In this document: positions 16,844-26,301 of the stretch, piece by piece
Position numbering within the stretch: position 1 is the first letter of the stretch
How the letters are laid out: every line of letters starts with the position of its first letter
NCBI GenBank assembly: GCA_001627925.1
Contig: LUQC01000014.1
Coordinates: 42,177-83,470, forward strand
DNA from: Rhodobacteraceae bacterium REDSEA-S34_B6
GTDB taxonomy: Bacteria; Pseudomonadota; Alphaproteobacteria; Rhodobacterales; Rhodobacteraceae
DNA: 41,294 nucleotides
Direction: 5' to 3'
Position numbers and translations under genes: made by a program
Notes under the pieces: generated by a model
Databases searched by the model: none
Told to the model about the DNA's origin: nothing
The model's input: the letters and a program-made list of their open reading frames with translations, nothing else

Positions 16844-17851
16844 TTAGGTTTTTTTTCTCGATACTGCGAGAGGTTTTTCAGCCAGAAATATTTTAAACCT
16901 ATTATCTCCCCCAATTTCTTTCGAATTACCAAAATATCTGCAAAGTATATTTTCGTAGGGAAGGTGCCTATTTGAAACCATATATAACTTACCATTCCTC
17001 AGAAGGTTTTTTGCAGCAGAAATTATAAATCCCTCACCAAGCTCAATGTCTACCTTACCATTTGAGTGGAAAGGGGGATTCATGACAACGAAATCCAAAG
17101 GTTTTGGCGCTCTCCATTGCTGAACATCGTCCCAAACGAATTCAACTTTAGATGTATTACAATTTTTTACCGCGCATTCTAATGCCCGTTTTGAGGTATC
17201 TATTGCAAAAATATTATCAACTAACTCTAAGTTTTCCAAAAAATTTGTCAGGAAACCCCAACCAGCACCAAAATCAGCACCAGAACCATTTAAATTTTGG
17301 GGTAATTGATCTTTCAATAACTTAGACCCTGGATCAACATGATCCGAAGAAAAAACACCTGATAAGGTTACAAACTCATTATTAATTTTATTAAATTTAT
17401 TAGGGTGCCAAGTTGAAGGCAGATTTCCGCTAGCCGTTCTGTAAACTGCTATTTTGCCATGTGCTTTAGAAAGGTTTACCTCAAAGGAAATTTTTTTTTG
17501 GAGTTCTTTTATAATAGAAACAATACCATCGTTTTTGTCTCCATCTATAACGACATATCCTTTGTTAGCAATTGTGGAGCCCAAAAGTATTAACTCTTTC
17601 GCAAGCTCTTTCGACTTTGGCAGAAGAATTATCGAAACATCAGTTAAGAAATTTACGTCTGATTTACAGTTGTAGCCTGCATCCGACAGAGGAGAATAAA
17701 GTCTTATATCGTCAGTTAAAACAACCGTATTCTTATTGCTGAAGTAATCTAAATCGGTTAAATCTTGTGGGTTGATAAAACAGATTGTTTTATTTAAAGT
17801 AAAAAGATCTGGAAGGATATCTTTTAAAACAGATAAACGCTTAACAAACAT
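16844..17851 (-). CDS. RsmC/RlmG-like class I methyltransferase
   Basis: SAM-dependent methyltransferase of 335 residues with two similar halves, the layout of RsmC and RlmG, which make m2G in 16S and 23S rRNA. The C-terminal half holds the SAM-binding GADFGAGWGFLTNFL and the N6/N2-type catalytic motif DFVVMNPPFH. The N-terminal half lacks the catalytic motif, as in RsmC. Which rRNA base it modifies cannot be told; RsmC-like is my preferred reading. It is in the clpS-to-hemF run, 31 bases after clpS, with a weak ribosome binding site before ATG 17851. Confidence 0.85.
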   Translation of the reverse strand: MFVKRLSVLKDILPDLFTLNKTICFINPQDLTDLDYFSNKNTVVLTDDIRLYSPLSDAGYNCKSDVNFLTDVSIILLPKSKELAKELILLGSTIANKGYVVIDGDKNDGIVSIIKELQKKISFEVNLSKAHGKIAVYRTASGNLPSTWHPNKFNKINNEFVTLSGVFSSDHVDPGSKLLKDQLPQNLNGSGADFGAGWGFLTNFLENLELVDNIFAIDTSKRALECAVKNCNTSKVEFVWDDVQQWRAPKPLDFVVMNPPFHSNGKVDIELGEGFIISAAKNLLRNGKLYMVSNRHLPYENILCRYFGNSKEIGGDNRFKIFLAEKPLAVSRKKT

Positions 17852-17882
17852 ACATAATTCTTGTTAGTATACCTTGTCAAAA

Positions 17883-18221
17883 TTACTCTTTCTCCATTGT
17901 GCATTGTAATGGATGTTGATGGCGCCTAGAAAAATCCATCACCTGAGCAACTTTTGTTTCTGCTATTTCATGACTAAAAATTCCCACAACAGCCATTCCT
18001 TTTTTGTGAACTGTCAACATGATCTCAAATGCTTGAGTATGATTCTTACCAAAAAATCGCTCTAAGACTACAACTACAAATTCCATTGGAGTGTAGTCGT
18101 CATTTAATAGTAGGACTTTGTACAACGGTGGACGCTTTGTCTTAGTGCGAGTTTCCAGCGCTACACCTTGTTCGCCATCCTGATCAAACTCACCTGACAT
18201 TTGGTGGGGAACAACCGGCAT
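17883..18221 (-). CDS. clpS: ATP-dependent Clp protease adapter ClpS
   Basis: Adapter that delivers N-degron substrates to ClpAP. It has 112 residues: a flexible N-terminal tail followed by the core, opening [17 protein letters not shown] with the [10 protein letters not shown] pocket that reads N-terminal bulky residues, then [12 protein letters not shown] and the closing [12 protein letters not shown]. The start ATG at 18221 is weakly supported; a second ATG at 18200 is possible. clpA is not in this window. It is first in the minus-strand run and divergent from the DD-carboxypeptidase across a 306-base gap. Confidence 0.95.
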   Translation of the reverse strand: MPVVPHQMSGEFDQDGEQGVALETRTKTKRPPLYKVLLLNDDYTPMEFVVVVLERFFGKNHTQAFEIMLTVHKKGMAVVGIFSHEIAETKVAQVMDFSRRHQHPLQCTMEKE

Positions 18222-18527
18222 TTTATCTCAACGTGTTATTATTTATCAATTTGTTATATAATGTAGCTGTGTAACTTGAAAAGACCCTTACAAGCCATAC
18301 CAAAAATAAATTACAATAATCGGTAAGTCGGTCAATTTATTCAAGAACTTTAATACAATAATATTTATCTAGTATATCGAATGTATATTGCTACCATATA
18401 TTGTGCTCAAATGCTTTAGTGGGACAAAAAGTAAGTGAAATTAAGACTTTATTTGACAAAGTTCGCTTAATATTGTTGATTGTTCGACAATAATCTGACC
18501 AGAAAACTGGCAGAATGAGGCAGGAAA
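18222..18527. other. 306-base intergenic region between clpS and the DD-carboxypeptidase gene
   Basis: The only gene gap above 300 bases. It must hold divergent promoters. For the plus-strand gene, TTGACA at 18453-18458 is a consensus -35 box, but the -10 at 17-base spacing (TTGATT, 18476-18481) is poor. For clpS, a TATAAC -10 reads leftwards around 18258-18263 with a weak -35. A short palindrome ATTGT-TCG-ACAAT lies at about 18479-18491. I see no RNA gene, repeat or coding frame in it. Confidence 0.4.
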
Positions 18528-19946
18528 TTGGTAGTTAATATTACGAAACGGCTTTTAAAGTCCGCTTGGTTAGGCATATTCATTATACTATTTGTTTCAA
18601 TGGTAGTGCTAGCATCACAGCCAGCAATGGCAGTCACTTATGCTGCAATGGTTATGGATGCGCGCGATGGTAGCGTTTTACATACTGAAAATGCAGACCA
18701 AAGATTACATCCAGCATCATTAACTAAAATGATGACATTATATGTCGCATTTGAAGCAGTTGAGAATGGAGAAATAAGCCTTGATACAAAAGTTAAAATT
18801 TCAAAAAAGGCGGCTTCAGAACCACCTTCTAAACTTGGCCTTAAAGCGGGTCAACGTATTAGTCTCAGATATTTAATCAGAGCCGCTGCAATCAAGTCAG
18901 CTAATGATGCTGCTACGGCTATTGGAGAAGCAATAGAGGGCAGTGAAGCGGCTTTTGCACGGCGAATGAACCGAACTGCAAAAGCACTTGGCATGAAACG
19001 AACAACCTTTAAGAATGCTCACGGTCTCACCCAGCAAGGGCATCTCTCAACTGCCAGGGATATGACAATACTTGGGAGACATGTTTTTTATGATTACCCA
19101 GAATATTATCATTTGTTTTCGCGGCGCACAGCTAATGCCGGGATTAAAAAGGTTCGTCATACGAATACCCGCTTTTTAGCAAATTACAGGGGCGCTGATG
19201 GTATTAAAACAGGGTTTACGAGTGCCGCTGGCTACACTCTTACCGCGTCTGCTGAGAGGGGAAGCGAAAGAATAATTACAACTGTATTTGGCGGAAGAAG
19301 TATTGCTACAAGAAATAGACAAGTGGCAAAATTAATGGACCTAGGTTTCAAGAAAGCACCAACGAATGTCTATTTAAGGAAACCACAGCTACCAAACTAC
19401 TCATCAACTAACTTGGACGCTAAAAAGATTAAGAGATCTTCTGGAGCAGTTAGAAAAAGTTTAGTCCCTAAACCACGACCGGGTTCAAAATCTGCAATCA
19501 TAGCATCTGTAGATCTCTCAGATGGGATCGAGAAAACCCTTGAAATGCTAATGGTAGCTTCAGAACAATCAGAAAATGTGGATACGGCACAAATTCACCT
19601 TGCAACCCTCGATGTTAAATCTTCTGATACAATATCTTCCTCAGTCACAAAAGAAACAAATATGCTGAAGCCAGCAAGGCTTGTGAGCCATAATTCATCA
19701 GATGAACACAAAGTTTGGGGTATAAATGTTGGTCGCTTTGGCACCAGATATGCAGCAGAAAAAATGCTGATCAAAACTGCACTTGCAGAAATGCCAACAT
19801 TGGGTGGTTCGTTGCGTAAAGTTGTGAAAACACAACTTGGTTTTGAAGCAAACTTTTATGGTGTTTCGCAAGTTATGGCTGAACAAGCCTGTCGCAAGTT
19901 AGCTAACCGACAAATAACGTGTGACATAATAAATCCATCTGGATAA
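18528..19946 (+). CDS. D-alanyl-D-alanine carboxypeptidase with C-terminal SPOR domain
   Basis: Low-molecular-weight penicillin-binding protein that trims the terminal D-alanine of peptidoglycan stem peptides in the periplasm. A signal peptide covers about residues 1-35 (ending AMA). Active-site motifs are S64-L-T-K67, S124-A-N126 and K227-T-G229. A long basic and Ser-rich linker leads to a SPOR domain at about residues 395-470 (VWGINVGRFGTRYAAEKML), which binds glycan strands lacking stem peptides and suggests placement at the division site. The start is apparently TTG at 18528 behind GGCAGGA; the ATG at 18514 is in another frame and stops after seven codons. 472 residues is typical for SPOR-bearing alphaproteobacterial forms. 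Confidence 0.92.
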   Translation: MVVNITKRLLKSAWLGIFIILFVSMVVLASQPAMAVTYAAMVMDARDGSVLHTENADQRLHPASLTKMMTLYVAFEAVENGEISLDTKVKISKKAASEPPSKLGLKAGQRISLRYLIRAAAIKSANDAATAIGEAIEGSEAAFARRMNRTAKALGMKRTTFKNAHGLTQQGHLSTARDMTILGRHVFYDYPEYYHLFSRRTANAGIKKVRHTNTRFLANYRGADGIKTGFTSAAGYTLTASAERGSERIITTVFGGRSIATRNRQVAKLMDLGFKKAPTNVYLRKPQLPNYSSTNLDAKKIKRSSGAVRKSLVPKPRPGSKSAIIASVDLSDGIEKTLEMLMVASEQSENVDTAQIHLATLDVKSSDTISSSVTKETNMLKPARLVSHNSSDEHKVWGINVGRFGTRYAAEKMLIKTALAEMPTLGGSLRKVVKTQLGFEANFYGVSQVMAEQACRKLANRQITCDIINPSG

Positions 19947-19992
19947 ATCTAAATGCTGGCTAACATTTACACTAAAGCGATACTAAAAGTTT

Positions 19993-21573
19993 TTAATGAA
20001 CCGATTTTAGCAAGTTTTTCGTATAAGCACTTTGTGGATTAGTATAAACTTGCTCTGCCCCACCCGTTTCAACAATATTCCCATCTTTCATAACAATAAT
20101 ACGGTGTGACATTGACCTTATAACTTTCAGGTCGTGGCTTATAAAAATATATGCAATTTTATGTTTTTTTTGTAGAGCCTTAAGCAAATCAACAATTTGA
20201 ACTTGTACGGTTCTGTCTAAGGCTGAGGTGGGTTCATCCAAAACTACTAATTTTGGCTTCAAAGCCATAGCTCTGGCAATTGCTATGCGTTGTCTTTGAC
20301 CGCCAGAGAATTCATGGGGATAACGATGCCTTGTTTTAGGATCTAAGCCAACTTCTAACATTGCTTCTGAGACCAAATTTTCGGTGTCTTGCAAAGATGT
20401 AGGAAAGTGAACTTTCACACCCTCTAATATTATTTGCTCACAAGTCATTCGAGGCGATAATGACCCATACGGATCTTGAAAAACGATCTGAATATCTTTT
20501 CTTAATTTTCTGAGGTCTTTTAGAGATAATTCATTTAAATTCCGACCATTAAAATAAACTGAACCTTCATATTTAATTAAGCGCATCAATGCGAGGGCAA
20601 GCGTAGACTTGCCAGATCCACTCTCACCAACGACACCTATAGTCTCTCCCTCTCTAACAGTTAAATTAGCCTCATTAACCGCTTTCACAAAACCTACTGT
20701 ACGTTTAAGAAGACCTCTTTGGATGGGAAACCAAACCTTCAGGGAGGAAACTTCAGCAACAACATCAGCTTTTTCATCCACCGGATCAGGACTGACCGAA
20801 GTATTAGCGAAAAGAAGTTTTCTGGTGTATGGATGGCTTGGTTTTTCGAAAACCTCTGATACCAAACCGTCTTCAACGATTTTTCCATTTTTCATTACAC
20901 AAACTCGGTTTGCTAATCTTTTTACTAGCCCAAGATCGTTCGTAATAAAAAGAATTCCCATCTCGGTATCTTTTCTCAATTCAACAAGCAAATCTAATAT
21001 TTGAGACTCAATAGTGACATCCAGCGCCGTTGTTGGCTCATCCGCAATCAAAATTTTTGGGTTATTTGCGAGTGCCATAGCGATCATTACACGCTGACGT
21101 TGACCGCCCGATAGCTGGTGGGGGTAAGCACTCAGCCTTTGTCTCGGTCTATCTATACCGACTCGCGTCAACAACTCAAGAATATACTCGCTAATGTTAC
21201 TAAAATACGCAGCACTATGCAGTTCAACCGCTTCACGCAGTTGCTTTTCAATGGTGTGAAGTGGATTCAAAGATGTCATAGGCTCCTGAAAAATAAAACT
21301 GACTTCACTACCACGAACACTTTTGAGTTCTTTATGGCTAATGCCTAGTAATTCAATGCCTTGAAGTTTAATCGAGCCAGAAACATCCGCATTATTTGGC
21401 AGCAGCGAAAGTATTGAGAGGGCCGAAACTGATTTACCAGACCCACTTTCTCCAACTAAGGCTACGACTTCTCCCTTGTTAATTTCAAAATCAATCCCAT
21501 CGACAGCAATAACCTCTGATCCATCACTCTGAAATTTAACCCCAAGATTATTTACAGATAATAGACAGGTCAT
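19993..21573 (-). CDS. yejF: Microcin C/oligopeptide ABC transporter, double ATPase YejF
   Basis: ATP-binding subunit of a Yej-type peptide importer. The 526 residues carry two complete nucleotide-binding domains: Walker A GESGSGKS at 41-48 and again near residue 315, signature motifs LSGGQRQR and FSGGQRQR, and Walker B ILIADEPTT and LVVLDEPTS. It energises the YejB/YejE permease pair. The ATG at 21573 overlaps the yejE stop by four bases (ATGA), implying coupled translation. Last gene of the yejABEF run; convergent with the DD-carboxypeptidase gene. Confidence 0.95.
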   Translation of the reverse strand: MTCLLSVNNLGVKFQSDGSEVIAVDGIDFEINKGEVVALVGESGSGKSVSALSILSLLPNNADVSGSIKLQGIELLGISHKELKSVRGSEVSFIFQEPMTSLNPLHTIEKQLREAVELHSAAYFSNISEYILELLTRVGIDRPRQRLSAYPHQLSGGQRQRVMIAMALANNPKILIADEPTTALDVTIESQILDLLVELRKDTEMGILFITNDLGLVKRLANRVCVMKNGKIVEDGLVSEVFEKPSHPYTRKLLFANTSVSPDPVDEKADVVAEVSSLKVWFPIQRGLLKRTVGFVKAVNEANLTVREGETIGVVGESGSGKSTLALALMRLIKYEGSVYFNGRNLNELSLKDLRKLRKDIQIVFQDPYGSLSPRMTCEQIILEGVKVHFPTSLQDTENLVSEAMLEVGLDPKTRHRYPHEFSGGQRQRIAIARAMALKPKLVVLDEPTSALDRTVQVQIVDLLKALQKKHKIAYIFISHDLKVIRSMSHRIIVMKDGNIVETGGAEQVYTNPQSAYTKNLLKSVH

Positions 21574-22553
21574 TTGAAGGTCTTCCTAGGATCAAAAGCG
21601 TCGCGAATACCCTCAAAAATAAAAACAAGCAGTGCCAACATTATTGCAAATGTAAAAAAAGCAGTAAAGCCTAACCATGGAGCCTGAAGGTTTTGTTTTG
21701 CTTGCAAAGTCAACTCTCCCAAAGACGGAGCAGAGGCAGGCAATCCAAAACCCAAAAAATCCAATGAAGCTAGAGTAGCAATTGTCCCAGTAACAATAAA
21801 AGGCATTAGAACTACGCCAACCAGACCCATCCAACCGAAAAGAACTGTAAGCAAAACAAGCAACCAAAAACTTCTACCCAAAATAGCAAATAATATTATG
21901 ATTACGTATAAGGAAGGCACAGCGCCCCAAATCTCTATAAATCTCTGGAAAAACAAATCTGTTCGTCCTCCAAAATATCCTTGAACAGCGCCTGCAAGAA
22001 TACCCAAAAGACTTGAAGCTATTGTGACTAACAAAGTAAACATTATTGATATACGGAATCCATAAATTACACGAGCCAGAACATCTCTCTTTACATCATC
22101 CGTCCCTAATATATTTGATTTACTGGGGGGCAATGGTGCCGCTCCAGGAATATCAACAGATGTGTCAAAAGAGTATGGGATTAAGGGCCAAATAATCCAA
22201 CCACGATGGAACTCTAAGTTTTCAAACTTATCTAACTTTATAGCATCTACTATATCTTCAGGTTTCTCAAAACAGTCACTAAGACCACCGGAAAGAATTA
22301 AGCACTCTACTTCTACCTCTTTGTAAGCTGCCTCTGTTTTAAAATCTCCACCAAACCTAACCTCAGGATAGAATGTAAAGATGGGCATATGTATTTCACC
22401 TCTATAACTGACAAAAACTGGCTTATCATTGGCAATAAATTCAGCAAAAAGAGACAGAGTAAATAAACCAGAGAAGATAATCAGTGACCAAAATGCCCTA
22501 TTGTTGGATCTAAAGCTTCGCCATCTTCGTTTTGTAATTGGTGAGCCTAGCAA
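21570..22553 (-). CDS. yejE: Yej-type peptide ABC permease YejE, apparently lacking the EAA loop
   Basis: Second inner-membrane permease of the Yej peptide importer. The N-terminal half, with a long periplasmic segment after helix 1 and the LGTDDVKRDVLARVIYGFRIS motif, is normal, and so is the end (SLDFLGFGLPASAPSLGEL to FEGIRDAFDP). Between WMGLVGVV (to residue 248) and LMPFIVTGTIATLASLDF the family normally has about 40 residues, including the cytoplasmic EAA motif (AARALGV...ILPNA) that docks on the ATPase. These are missing with the frame kept, leaving 327 residues. The start is TTG at 22553 behind GGAGGG, three bases after yejB. It may be non-functional, or reflect an assembly error. Confidence 0.9.
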   Translation of the reverse strand: MLGSPITKRRWRSFRSNNRAFWSLIIFSGLFTLSLFAEFIANDKPVFVSYRGEIHMPIFTFYPEVRFGGDFKTEAAYKEVEVECLILSGGLSDCFEKPEDIVDAIKLDKFENLEFHRGWIIWPLIPYSFDTSVDIPGAAPLPPSKSNILGTDDVKRDVLARVIYGFRISIMFTLLVTIASSLLGILAGAVQGYFGGRTDLFFQRFIEIWGAVPSLYVIIILFAILGRSFWLLVLLTVLFGWMGLVGVVLMPFIVTGTIATLASLDFLGFGLPASAPSLGELTLQAKQNLQAPWLGFTAFFTFAIMLALLVFIFEGIRDAFDPRKTFK

Positions 22554-22556
22554 ACG

Positions 22557-23639
22557 CTAACCCTCCCTGATTTCAAAATCAATGCGGGGATCTATAAACA
22601 CGTACATTAAGTCAGAAATTATACCGACCACTAGCCCCATCAGACCAAATATAAAAAGTGTTCCAAATATTACTGGATAATCACGTGCAATAGCAGCCTC
22701 GAAACCCATCCTACCGAGACCGTCGAGTGAAAAAATAGTTTCAATTATGAGGGAACCTGTAAAAAAAACACCTATGAAAACAGCCGGAAATCCAGCTATT
22801 ACAATTAACATAGCGTTACGGAAAACATGCCCGTAAAGTACGCGTTTTTCACTGACACCCTTGGATCTGGCTGTTATCACATAATTCTTCTGAATTTCAT
22901 CCAAGAAGCTATTCTTTGTCAAAAGAGTTAAGGTTGCAAAAGCTGAAATTGATGATGCTAAAACCGGTAAAGAAATATGCCAAAGATAATCTATAACTTT
23001 CGAAAATAGCCCAAGCTCAGAAAAATTTTCAGATGTGAGGCCTCTAAGGGGGAAAATCTGAAAATATGACCCACCAGCAAATAAAACTAACAACAAAATT
23101 GCAAACAAGAAGCCTGGAATTGCATACGCAAGAACTATAAGCACACTGGTCCAAGTATCAAATTTAGAACCATCGCGGACGGCTTTTCTGATCCCAAGTG
23201 GTATTGACACCATGTAAGCGATCAATGTTGACCAAAGACCTAGTGAGATGGATACCGGCATCTTCTCAATGACCAAGTCAATCACTGATATCGACCTGAA
23301 ATAACTTTCACCAAAATCCAAGCGGAGATAATTCCACATCATAAACAAAAACCGAGTAAGGGGTGGCTTATCAAAACCAAACTCTTTTTCTAATTCTGCT
23401 ATGAACTCTGGTGGTAGGCCCCTGGCACCAGTATACTTTTCATCCTGTTCAAAGTTTTGAGCAACTTCGTTACCACCCCCAGCAATACCTTCAAAAACAT
23501 CGCCATTTCCCTCATAGTTTGCAATTATTTGCTCTATTGGGCCACCTGGTACAAATTGGGTGAGCGCAAAATTTATCACCATAATCCCAAACAAGGTTGG
23601 GATTACCAGCAATAAACGACGCATAAGATATGCTGTCAT
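22557..23639 (-). CDS. yejB: Microcin C/oligopeptide ABC permease YejB
   Basis: Inner-membrane permease of the Yej importer, 360 residues. It begins [28 protein letters not shown]-like, the common first helix of DppB-type permeases, and has about six helices with a large periplasmic loop after helix 1 (PGGPIEQII onward). Its EAA loop is intact: [23 protein letters not shown]. The start ATG at 23639 lies six bases after the yejA stop. It pairs with YejE, whose own EAA loop is missing here. Confidence 0.95.
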   Translation of the reverse strand: MTAYLMRRLLLVIPTLFGIMVINFALTQFVPGGPIEQIIANYEGNGDVFEGIAGGGNEVAQNFEQDEKYTGARGLPPEFIAELEKEFGFDKPPLTRFLFMMWNYLRLDFGESYFRSISVIDLVIEKMPVSISLGLWSTLIAYMVSIPLGIRKAVRDGSKFDTWTSVLIVLAYAIPGFLFAILLLVLFAGGSYFQIFPLRGLTSENFSELGLFSKVIDYLWHISLPVLASSISAFATLTLLTKNSFLDEIQKNYVITARSKGVSEKRVLYGHVFRNAMLIVIAGFPAVFIGVFFTGSLIIETIFSLDGLGRMGFEAAIARDYPVIFGTLFIFGLMGLVVGIISDLMYVFIDPRIDFEIREG

Positions 23640-23645
23640 CTTAAT

Positions 23646-25544
23646 TTATTGGCGCAGAAAACCAGCATCTTTTAATGCTTTTGCCTTACCTTCATTGTAC
23701 CACCAATAGTCCAAGTATCCCAAGTCATAAGGTGCAATTTCTTCTGGATGTTCATACATATCCCAGTAAGCCACGCGATGCTGATCGTTATACCATTGGG
23801 GTATCCAAAAATTGTAAGCTCTAAGTGTCCTGTCAAGAGCTTTGACTGCCACTTTTAAATCACTTTTGTTTTCAGCTGCAACCACATGCTCAATAAGCGT
23901 ATCAACAGCTGAGGATTTCAGACCCATTGAATTAAACACGGAATCATCAGCTGTCTCAGACCCAAAGTACTGTTTCAGCCCGGAGGAGGGTTCATATGAC
24001 ATTGGGAATTGATCAGTTATAATATCGAAGTCATAGTTACGAGTTCGATCTGTATACTGAGCAGGGTCTATTCTATCATATTCAGCATCGATCCCAGCTG
24101 CTTTCATATTTTCAACGAAGGGCAGTACGATCCTATCAAATGCGGCGCTGTCCTCAATTATTTCGATTTTCAAAGTATCACCGCTAGCATTTCTACGAAG
24201 ACCATCTGCACCAACAGGCCAACCAGCATCATCTAATAAAGCATTTGCTTTGCGGAGATTGGATCGGTCCATTGGCTTTGTTCCAGATACCGGAGCCATA
24301 ATTGCATCCTGCGTGAGTACGCCGCTTGGCAAATCACTTTCCAACGGTGATAAAAGCATCATTTCCTCACTAGAGGGGAGTCCAGTGGCCGCCAAATCTG
24401 AATTTTCCCAAAATGAATTAATTCTAGCATATTGCCCGTAGAACAAAGACTCACGGGACCATTCAAAGTTAAATAGATAAGATAAAGCCTTTCTCACCCG
24501 AATATCAGAAAATTTTTCCCTTCGGAGATTCATGACAAAGCTTTGCCCGTTTGCTATACCTCCATCCGGCATTAGTTTTTTTACCACATGCCCATCGTTC
24601 AATGCTGGAAAATCATATGCGGTAGCCCAACTTTTTGATGAGTTTTCAACCCGCATCGTGTAAGCCCCCGACTTAAATGCTTCAAATGCCGCATTAGTAT
24701 CCGCAAAATATTCAACTCTGATCTCATCAAAATTTGATCGACCCCTATTTATTGGTAGACTTGCGCCCCAATATTCAGGATTTCGTCGATATTTTACCCA
24801 ACGATTTATTTCGAAGCTATCTAGAACATACGGACCTGATCCGACTGCTGGCTCCATTCGAGACTCGTCAAGCCGAGCCTGACTTCTTTCAAACCAAGCT
24901 TGTGATTTAACCGGCAAACCACCAACGATTGGTATCGCGTCTCTTTTCGATGCTTGGTCTGAAAATATGTACTTGATGGTATAGGGACCAATAACTTCAA
25001 CGCCTTGAACTATTTCAGCCAGAACAGCCCTGTAGCTAGGCAACCCCTGTTCGAGGAAGAGGTTATAAGTAAATGCTACATCGTCTGCAGTAACAGGAGT
25101 TCCATCCGAAAACTGTGCCTCTTTGCGAAGTTTGAAAATTACCCATTTTTGATCTGCCGGGTACTCAATGCTTTCAGCAAGTAGCCCATATGAAGATCCA
25201 ATTTCATCGCCCGTCTCAACAAGGAGTGACTCGAATGGAGCAGATGATAGAGACGCAGCTCGTCCCTTCCTTGAGTAAGGGTTCATCGAGTCAAAAGTAC
25301 CAAAACCCCATATTGATATTTCACCACCTTTTGGCGCATTCGGATTCACGTAGTCTAAATGCTGAAAATCATTTGGATATTTCAGCTCTCCAAAAAAATT
25401 AAACCCATGTGCTTTTATAGTGTGTTGATCTGCATTCAGAACAGATGCAGTAGATACCAATAACACAAAAAAGATCAAACAAACAAATGCGATCAATCGA
25501 TTTCTTATTTCAACTAAATAATTTATTTGCAACAATTCTAACAT
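23646..25544 (-). CDS. yejA: Periplasmic peptide-binding protein YejA
   Basis: Extracellular solute-binding protein family 5 subunit of the Yej importer, 632 residues. A hydrophobic signal segment lies at about residues 14-38. The mature part shows the family landmarks YVNPNAPKGGEISIWGFGTFDSMNPYS-like N-terminus, FSDGTPVTADDVAFTYN and the RVRKALSYLFNFEW motif. Characterised relatives carry microcin C and oligopeptides. The ATG at 25544 follows AAAAGGGG. It heads the run yejA > yejB > yejE > yejF, with gaps of six and three bases and a four-base overlap. A palindrome ACCAT-ACTC-ATGGT at 25590-25603 lies in its promoter region. Confidence 0.94.
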   Translation of the reverse strand: MLELLQINYLVEIRNRLIAFVCLIFFVLLVSTASVLNADQHTIKAHGFNFFGELKYPNDFQHLDYVNPNAPKGGEISIWGFGTFDSMNPYSRKGRAASLSSAPFESLLVETGDEIGSSYGLLAESIEYPADQKWVIFKLRKEAQFSDGTPVTADDVAFTYNLFLEQGLPSYRAVLAEIVQGVEVIGPYTIKYIFSDQASKRDAIPIVGGLPVKSQAWFERSQARLDESRMEPAVGSGPYVLDSFEINRWVKYRRNPEYWGASLPINRGRSNFDEIRVEYFADTNAAFEAFKSGAYTMRVENSSKSWATAYDFPALNDGHVVKKLMPDGGIANGQSFVMNLRREKFSDIRVRKALSYLFNFEWSRESLFYGQYARINSFWENSDLAATGLPSSEEMMLLSPLESDLPSGVLTQDAIMAPVSGTKPMDRSNLRKANALLDDAGWPVGADGLRRNASGDTLKIEIIEDSAAFDRIVLPFVENMKAAGIDAEYDRIDPAQYTDRTRNYDFDIITDQFPMSYEPSSGLKQYFGSETADDSVFNSMGLKSSAVDTLIEHVVAAENKSDLKVAVKALDRTLRAYNFWIPQWYNDQHRVAYWDMYEHPEEIAPYDLGYLDYWWYNEGKAKALKDAGFLRQ

Positions 25545-25666
25545 AACAGACCCCTTTTAATAACATATGTAAGATTGAGGCGGATTTTGACCATACTCAT
25601 GGTGGTTTTTATTGACAGTTATAGTAATTACTTAGCATTAATAATCATGCTACTTTTGTGTCGCCT

Positions 25667-26188
25667 TTACTTTTCCACACTGTCCAAGTAGGCAATCAAA
25701 TTCGCTCGGTCATCTGGCTTTTTGAGCCCTGCAAAGCCCATTTTAGTACCGGGCGCGTATGTTTTAGGATTTTCCAAAAATCCATTCAAGCTATCAATAT
25801 CCCAAACTTCTGCAACCTTTATCAAAGCTCCAGAATAATTATAGTCACTCACAGAGGCAACCTCACGATCAACAATAGCGTAAAGGTGAGGTCCTGTTGC
25901 ATTTGCACCGTCCTCTAGCTTATGACATGCCTTACATTTACCCCAAACTTTTGCGCCTTTAGATACATCTGCGACTTCCATCAAACCAGCAAAGTCAATT
26001 TCTTCTTCGGGTTCATCAACAATTTCTTCTTCCTCAACTTCTATAGCATAGCCATAAGCATGTTTTTCTCCGTGCCCATGACCGCCCACATGATAAAAGC
26101 TTTCGGCAGCCCAACTACCAAGGAGATAGATTAAAAGGGCACCACAAAAGCCACCAATTATCTTTGTGAAAGTCATTGTATCAAGCAT
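25667..26188 (-). CDS. Membrane-anchored class I cytochrome c (CycM/cy-like)
   Basis: Electron carrier of 173 residues. Residues 9-27 form one uncleaved membrane helix, followed by a His/Gly-rich patch (33-43), an acidic stretch rich in Glu (50-64), and a class I cytochrome domain with heme motif CKACH at 85-89 and the Met ligand in GTKM at 150. This layout resembles CycM and cytochrome cy, tethered carriers between the bc1 complex and terminal oxidases; the His-rich and acidic linker may let the heme domain swing. It is divergent from pheA. The start may be ATG 26188 or the second ATG four codons on. Confidence 0.9.
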   Translation of the reverse strand: MLDTMTFTKIIGGFCGALLIYLLGSWAAESFYHVGGHGHGEKHAYGYAIEVEEEEIVDEPEEEIDFAGLMEVADVSKGAKVWGKCKACHKLEDGANATGPHLYAIVDREVASVSDYNYSGALIKVAEVWDIDSLNGFLENPKTYAPGTKMGFAGLKKPDDRANLIAYLDSVEK

Positions 26189-26301
26189 AACACACGGTCC
26201 ATTTAAACTAGTTTGGAGCTTTCTATCCTCATCGATACAGGTTATGCAAGATGTTGATCCGCGACGAAACGCCCTTTAGGGCAAATTTTTTGGGGTGAAA
26301 G

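Noticed and set aside
17883-18221. clpS without clpA as an anomaly
   Set aside because: clpS is often separate from clpA in alphaproteobacteria, and the window shows only part of the genome.
25590-25603. ACCAT-ACTC-ATGGT followed by T residues as a plus-strand terminator
   Set aside because: No plus-strand gene ends here; the stem is short, and it lies in the yejA promoter region instead.
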